This document shows positions 60,583 through 64,000 of a stretch of DNA of 64,000 nucleotides, piece after piece (the first letter of the stretch is position 1; each line of letters opens with the position of its first letter). Source of the stretch: Thermovibrio sp. (lineage in GTDB: Bacteria; Aquificota; Aquificia; Desulfurobacteriales; Desulfurobacteriaceae); NCBI GenBank assembly GCA_015490195.1, contig WFYG01000032.1, positions 1-64,000 of the forward strand. The letters run 5' to 3'. Below the pieces are notes generated by a model that was not told the origin of the DNA, ran no database searches, and saw only the letters and a list, made by a program, of their open reading frames with translations. Made by a program: the position numbers and the translations under genes.

Positions 60583-62412
60583 CTACTCTACCGTAACGCT
60601 CTTTGCCAGGTTTCTCGGCTGGTCAACATCATAACCCAGAAAGTCAGCAATATAATAAGCAAAAAGTTGAAGAGGAACAATATTAACAAGGGGAGAGAGG
60701 TACTCGTCCGCTTCAGGAACCTCCAGAGTATATTCGGCAAGCTCTTTTACTTTTTTAACATCTGGATTGGTTACGGCAATAACTCTCCCCTTTCTGGCCT
60801 TTACCTCCTCTATGTTGGAAATAACTTTGTCAAGGACTTTCCCTTTAGTTGCAACAACTATAACCGGAACGTTCTCATCTATCAGAGCAATAGGTCCGTG
60901 CTTCATCTCTCCGGCAGGGTAGCCTTCTGCGTGAATGTAGGATATCTCCTTTAGCTTGAGAGCTCCCTCAAGGGCTATAGGGTAGTTCACGTTTCTTCCA
61001 AGGTACAGAGCGTCCTTTGATCTGTAAAATTCCAAAGCAGTGTTTTTTATTGTAGCCTTTTCTTTCTCAAGTTTGAGGAGGGTCTCTACTTTTGAGGATA
61101 CCTCTAGGAGCTCCTTCAGGTAGCGTTCTACCCTCTCCTCACTGAGTGTTTTTCTGCTACGGGAAAGCCACAGAGCAAAGAGGAAGAGTGCCGTTAACTG
61201 GGTTGTAAAGGCCTTTGTTGAAGCAACGCTGATTTCGGGACCGGCATAGGTGTAAACGACAGCGTCTGCCTCTCTGGTTGCCGTTGATCCAATAACATTA
61301 CACACTGTAAGGAGTTTCGCTCCCCTGCTCTTTGCCAGCCTCATGGCAGCAAGGGTATCGGCAGTCTCCCCCGACTGGGTTATTGAGATTACAAGGGTTT
61401 TCCCGTCAACGATAGGCTCCCTGTAGCGGTACTCAGAGGCATAGTCAACTTCTGTTGGAATCCCTGCAAGGTTCTCAAAGTAGAACTTCGTTATGAGGCC
61501 GGCATGGTAAGAGGTCCCGCAGGCAACAATCTGTATTCTGTTAAAGGAGTCTGGAGATATCCCTTTAAGTTCAGTCTCTCCATGAAACCAGTTCAGGTTA
61601 CCGCTTATCGTGTCTGCAATGGCTCTGGGCTGTTCGTAGATTTCTTTTAACATGAAGTGTTTATAGCCGGCCTTCTCAGCTTGAGAGAGAGACCAGGGAA
61701 TTACAGTTACTCTCTTTTCAATCCTCTCTCCGTCGTAGTTGAAGACAGAAACTCCGTCAGACTTAACGGTAGCAACTTCAAAGTCGTCAAGGAATATAAC
61801 TCTATTCGTATAGGAGAGAAATGCCGGAACGTCCGAAGCCACAAAGTTCTCTCCTTCACCCAAGCCTATAACTAAAGGACTGTCCTTCCTTGCAACGAAT
61901 ATGGTGTCTGGCTGGTAAAGTGTAATAACTGCAAGTGCGTAGGAACCGTGAAGTCTCCTAACCGCTTTAAGGAAAGCTTCAAAGAAAGTAGAAGAGTTCT
62001 TGAGCTCTTCCTCTATAAGGTGAACAACGACTTCCGTGTCGGTCTGGGACGTAAATTTGTGTCCCTTACCCTGGAGCTCCCGCCGGAGCTCCGAATAGTT
62101 CTCTATTATTCCGTTGTGAACCAAAGCTATCTTTTCGGCACAGTCAACGTGGGGGTGGGCGTTAACGTCGTCGGGCTTTCCGTGAGTTGCCCACCTAGTG
62201 TGTCCTATTCCTAGGTTTGAAAATATTGGCAATTTGTGAAGCTCTATCTCAAGGTTCCTTATCTTTCCCTGCTTTTTGTAAACACAGATCTTCTCATCTA
62301 CAATTAGAGCAATACCGGCAGAGTCGTAACCTCTGTACTCAAGCCTCTTTAAACCGTCAACAACTATATCTTTAGCGTTGTCTTTCCCTACGTAACCAAC
62401 AATTCCGCACAT
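60583..62412 (-). CDS. glmS: Glutamine-fructose-6-phosphate aminotransferase GlmS
   Basis: Makes glucosamine 6-phosphate for cell-wall precursors. The 609-residue protein has an N-terminal class II amidotransferase domain starting CGIVGYVG, with nucleophile Cys2 and GIGHTRWATHGKP, and two SIS sugar-isomerase domains (IVACGTSYHAGLITKFYFE, ISITQSGETADTLAAMRLAK, C-terminal DQPRNLAKSVTVE). ATG follows GGGGG. No glmS ribozyme was recognised in the 67-base spacer before it. GGAGCTCC occurs twice 12 bases apart here (62073 and 62085). Confidence 0.97.
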   Translation of the reverse strand: MCGIVGYVGKDNAKDIVVDGLKRLEYRGYDSAGIALIVDEKICVYKKQGKIRNLEIELHKLPIFSNLGIGHTRWATHGKPDDVNAHPHVDCAEKIALVHNGIIENYSELRRELQGKGHKFTSQTDTEVVVHLIEEELKNSSTFFEAFLKAVRRLHGSYALAVITLYQPDTIFVARKDSPLVIGLGEGENFVASDVPAFLSYTNRVIFLDDFEVATVKSDGVSVFNYDGERIEKRVTVIPWSLSQAEKAGYKHFMLKEIYEQPRAIADTISGNLNWFHGETELKGISPDSFNRIQIVACGTSYHAGLITKFYFENLAGIPTEVDYASEYRYREPIVDGKTLVISITQSGETADTLAAMRLAKSRGAKLLTVCNVIGSTATREADAVVYTYAGPEISVASTKAFTTQLTALFLFALWLSRSRKTLSEERVERYLKELLEVSSKVETLLKLEKEKATIKNTALEFYRSKDALYLGRNVNYPIALEGALKLKEISYIHAEGYPAGEMKHGPIALIDENVPVIVVATKGKVLDKVISNIEEVKARKGRVIAVTNPDVKKVKELAEYTLEVPEADEYLSPLVNIVPLQLFAYYIADFLGYDVDQPRNLAKSVTVE

Positions 62413-62445
62413 GAAACCCCCTTCGGCACTAAGAGTTTTATTTTT

Positions 62446-62461
62446 GTTATGTAAGTATAAC
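62446..62461. promoter_or_regulatory. Divergent promoter region of glmS and mnmE
   Basis: The 67-base spacer contains the inverted repeat GTTAT-6-ATAAC (62446-62450 and 62457-62461). Its arms supply a TATACT -10 box toward glmS (62455-62460) and a TATAAC -10 box toward mnmE (62456-62461). -35 boxes are unclear. Confidence 0.4.
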
Positions 62462-62479
62462 AGGCCAGAGGAGAGGAAA

Positions 62480-63880
62480 ATGAAAGACCTGCTGCGCGAA
62501 GATACGATAGCAGCTATAGGAACTCCAATAGGGAAGGGAGCTATAGGGATTGTGAGAATCTCAGGGAAAGAGGCTCTGCCGATTCTGAAGAGCCTTTTTA
62601 GGAGAAAGAGCGGAAAGGAAACGAAAGAGTTTGAAGAGAGGAAGATGTACTACGGAGTTGTCGTTGATAGGTTTGGAGAGCCGATAGACGAAGTACTTGC
62701 AGTTTACATGAAGGCACCAAGGAGTTTTACAGGTGAGGATGTAGTTGAGATCCACAGCCACGGTGGAATTGTTGTAGTCAGGCAGATTCTAAGGGAGGTT
62801 CTGTCACTGGGAGCAAGGCTTGCAGAACCCGGTGAGTTCACGATGAGGGCTTTTTTGAACGGGAAAATAGACCTGACTCAGGCTGAAGCTATAAACCAGC
62901 TCATTGAGGCAAAGAGTGAGCTCTCTGCAAAGGTGGCACTCAGGCAGCTTGAGGGATCTCTCTCCAGAAAGATAAGGGAGCTCCGTGATTTTATCCTTGA
63001 GACCAAGGCCTACATTGAGGCAGCAGTTGACTTTCCCGAAGAGGAGGTAGAGATAATTGAGAGCGGCAAAGTAAAGGAAAGGCTGCTGGAGGCCGTTGGC
63101 AGGATAGAGGAAGTCATTAAAACTTACAGGGAAGGAAGGCTGATAAGAGAAGGGATAAAAGTGGCAATTGTGGGAAAGCCAAACGTTGGTAAGTCATCAC
63201 TCCTTAACGCACTGCTGCAGGAAGAGAGGGCAATAGTTACAGAGATTCCGGGAACGACAAGGGACGTAATAGAGGAGACAGTAACCTTTAAGGGGCTACC
63301 GTTAAGGCTGATTGACACAGCAGGAATCAGACAGGCGGAAGACAGAGTAGAGAGGATAGGTATTGAGAAGAGTTTAGAGAAGCTTAAAGAGGCTGATGTA
63401 GTTCTGTTCCTTATAGACGGCTCAGAAGGTTTTACAGAAGAAGACGGGGAGATTCTGGAGAGAATAGAAGAGAAGAAAAAGGTAATTTTAGTTATAAACA
63501 AGGCAGACTTAGAACTCAAGTTCCGATGTAGAGACGCAAAGGAGTTGAGGCTAGAAAGGTGTGTGGAGATAAGTGCGAAGAAGGGAGAGGGTATAGAGAA
63601 ACTGGCAGAGCTCATAACAGAACTGGTAATGCTTGAGCCTGAAACGGTTCTAGGCGGAGACGAGGTTGTTATTACCTCTGAAAGGCACAAGGAGCTTCTT
63701 GAAAGGGCAGAGGAGAGTCTTAAAAGAGCTTTAAAAACTCTTGAAAGTGGAGTAGAATCTCCCGAGTTTCTATCAATGGACATAGACGACGCTCTCGGAG
63801 CACTTGGAGAGATTGTGGGAGAAGTAACCACGGAGGACATGTACGACATAATCTTCTCACGGTTCTGCATAGGAAAGTAG
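62480..63880 (+). CDS. mnmE: tRNA modification GTPase MnmE
   Basis: With MnmG it makes 5-carboxymethylaminomethyl-uridine at the tRNA wobble position. The 466-residue protein has an N-terminal tetrahydrofolate-binding domain (DTIAAIGTPIGKGAIGIVRI), EIHSHGGIVVVRQIL, GEFTMRAFLNGKIDLTQAEA, then the G domain with GKPNVGKSSLLNALL, the TTRD switch, DTAGIR and NKAD, and the farnesyl-like C-terminal FCIGK. ATG 62480 follows GGAGAGG; the 23 codons before it in frame look untranslated. Confidence 0.97.
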   Translation: MKDLLREDTIAAIGTPIGKGAIGIVRISGKEALPILKSLFRRKSGKETKEFEERKMYYGVVVDRFGEPIDEVLAVYMKAPRSFTGEDVVEIHSHGGIVVVRQILREVLSLGARLAEPGEFTMRAFLNGKIDLTQAEAINQLIEAKSELSAKVALRQLEGSLSRKIRELRDFILETKAYIEAAVDFPEEEVEIIESGKVKERLLEAVGRIEEVIKTYREGRLIREGIKVAIVGKPNVGKSSLLNALLQEERAIVTEIPGTTRDVIEETVTFKGLPLRLIDTAGIRQAEDRVERIGIEKSLEKLKEADVVLFLIDGSEGFTEEDGEILERIEEKKKVILVINKADLELKFRCRDAKELRLERCVEISAKKGEGIEKLAELITELVMLEPETVLGGDEVVITSERHKELLERAEESLKRALKTLESGVESPEFLSMDIDDALGALGEIVGEVTTEDMYDIIFSRFCIGK

Positions 63881-63882
63881 GT

Positions 63883-64000
63883 ATGGAGAAGAGTAACAGG
63901 ATACAGGTAATAGTTGTTAAGGATAACCTAGCAAACTACAGGAGATTCAGCGTTTCAAAGAGAGCTCTGGTCTCGTTAGTTACCATCTTCAGCATCTTCA
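63883..64000 (+). CDS. N-terminus of a membrane-anchored protein, possibly M23 peptidase, cut by window edge
   Basis: Thirty-nine codons are visible: EKSNRIQVIVVKDNLANYR, then RFSVSKRALVSLVTIFSIF as the start of a TM helix. A short polar head with a strand and a basic stretch before the helix is common in M23/LysM murein hydrolases, but the catalytic part is outside the window. The ATG lies 2 bases after the mnmE stop, with AGGAAAG ahead, so it is cotranscribed. Confidence 0.6.
   Translation, partial: MEKSNRIQVIVVKDNLANYRRFSVSKRALVSLVTIFSIF

Noticed and set aside
62413-62479. glmS ribozyme before glmS
   Set aside because: The spacer is only 67 bases, shared with a divergent promoter, and too short and AT-rich for the ribozyme core.
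63124-63870. 248-codon ORF antisense to mnmE
   Set aside because: Low-complexity serine-rich shadow of the mnmE frame; mnmE motifs are unambiguous.

Overview
The window reads as chromosomal DNA of a thermophilic, Gram-negative, autotroph-like bacterium, most likely an Aquificota member of the Desulfurobacteriaceae type (Thermovibrio/Desulfurobacterium relatives). The evidence is a complete reverse gyrase, FabK instead of FabI, a DHH-CBS-poly(A)polymerase fusion like that known in Aquifex, a MetV-MetF pair, outer-membrane systems (two secretins, TolC, LpxI), GC content in the mid-40s by eye, and dense head-to-tail genes with many TTG/GTG starts. The lineage is inferred from gene content. No rRNA, tRNA, CRISPR array or insertion sequence was found, and no gap between genes reaches 300 bases.

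Layout. 1-3.8 kb (minus strand): two SurA/foldase-like periplasmic chaperones, metV-metF and a 3'-truncated uppS. 3.9-9.2 kb (plus): yceD-rpmF-plsX-fabH-fabK-ribH-nusB-lpxI, joining ribosome, fatty acid, flavin and lipid A genes. 9.4-14.1 kb: an iron alcohol dehydrogenase divergent from reverse gyrase. 14.2-27.7 kb (minus): one long operon running CCA-enzyme fusion, gspC-gspD-gspE-gspF, pilM-N-O-P-Q, truB, a mixed type II secretion/type IV pilus set with two secretins. 27.8-38.7 kb (plus): folP-cdaA-cdaR-glmM (cyclic-di-AMP synthesis beside cell-wall precursor synthesis), a DUF3857/transglutaminase protein, a CDF metal exporter, a small unknown, tsaD, a DUF123 protein, trpD and ftsY. 38.7-44.3 kb (minus): zinc ribbon, a MacB/LolD-like ABC transporter, msrB and the molybdopterin genes moaE-mobA-moaC/mogA. 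44.4-49.1 kb (plus): a small CcsA/ResB-like pair, ligA, then a DUF2853 gene and a HEPN/MNT-like pair. 49.1-60.6 kb (minus): a single efflux operon tetR-emrA-emrB-tolC-MFP-ABC-permease-permease, behind a second tetR and purU. 60.6-64 kb: glmS (minus) divergent from mnmE and the start of a probable M23-type envelope peptidase (plus).

The most striking pattern is not a gene. The perfect palindrome GGAGCTCC occurs 51 times by hand count, when fewer than one would be expected by chance, in all reading phases and almost only inside genes. It resembles the HIP1 palindrome of cyanobacteria. Two copies lie between genes and both form arms of hairpins. Other points of interest are two probable CTG start codons with near-perfect Shine-Dalgarno sequences in CTGA stop/start overlaps, long out-of-frame overlaps (50-74 bases) at three gene junctions, and the two-pump efflux operon with a perfect 12-base operator-like palindrome.
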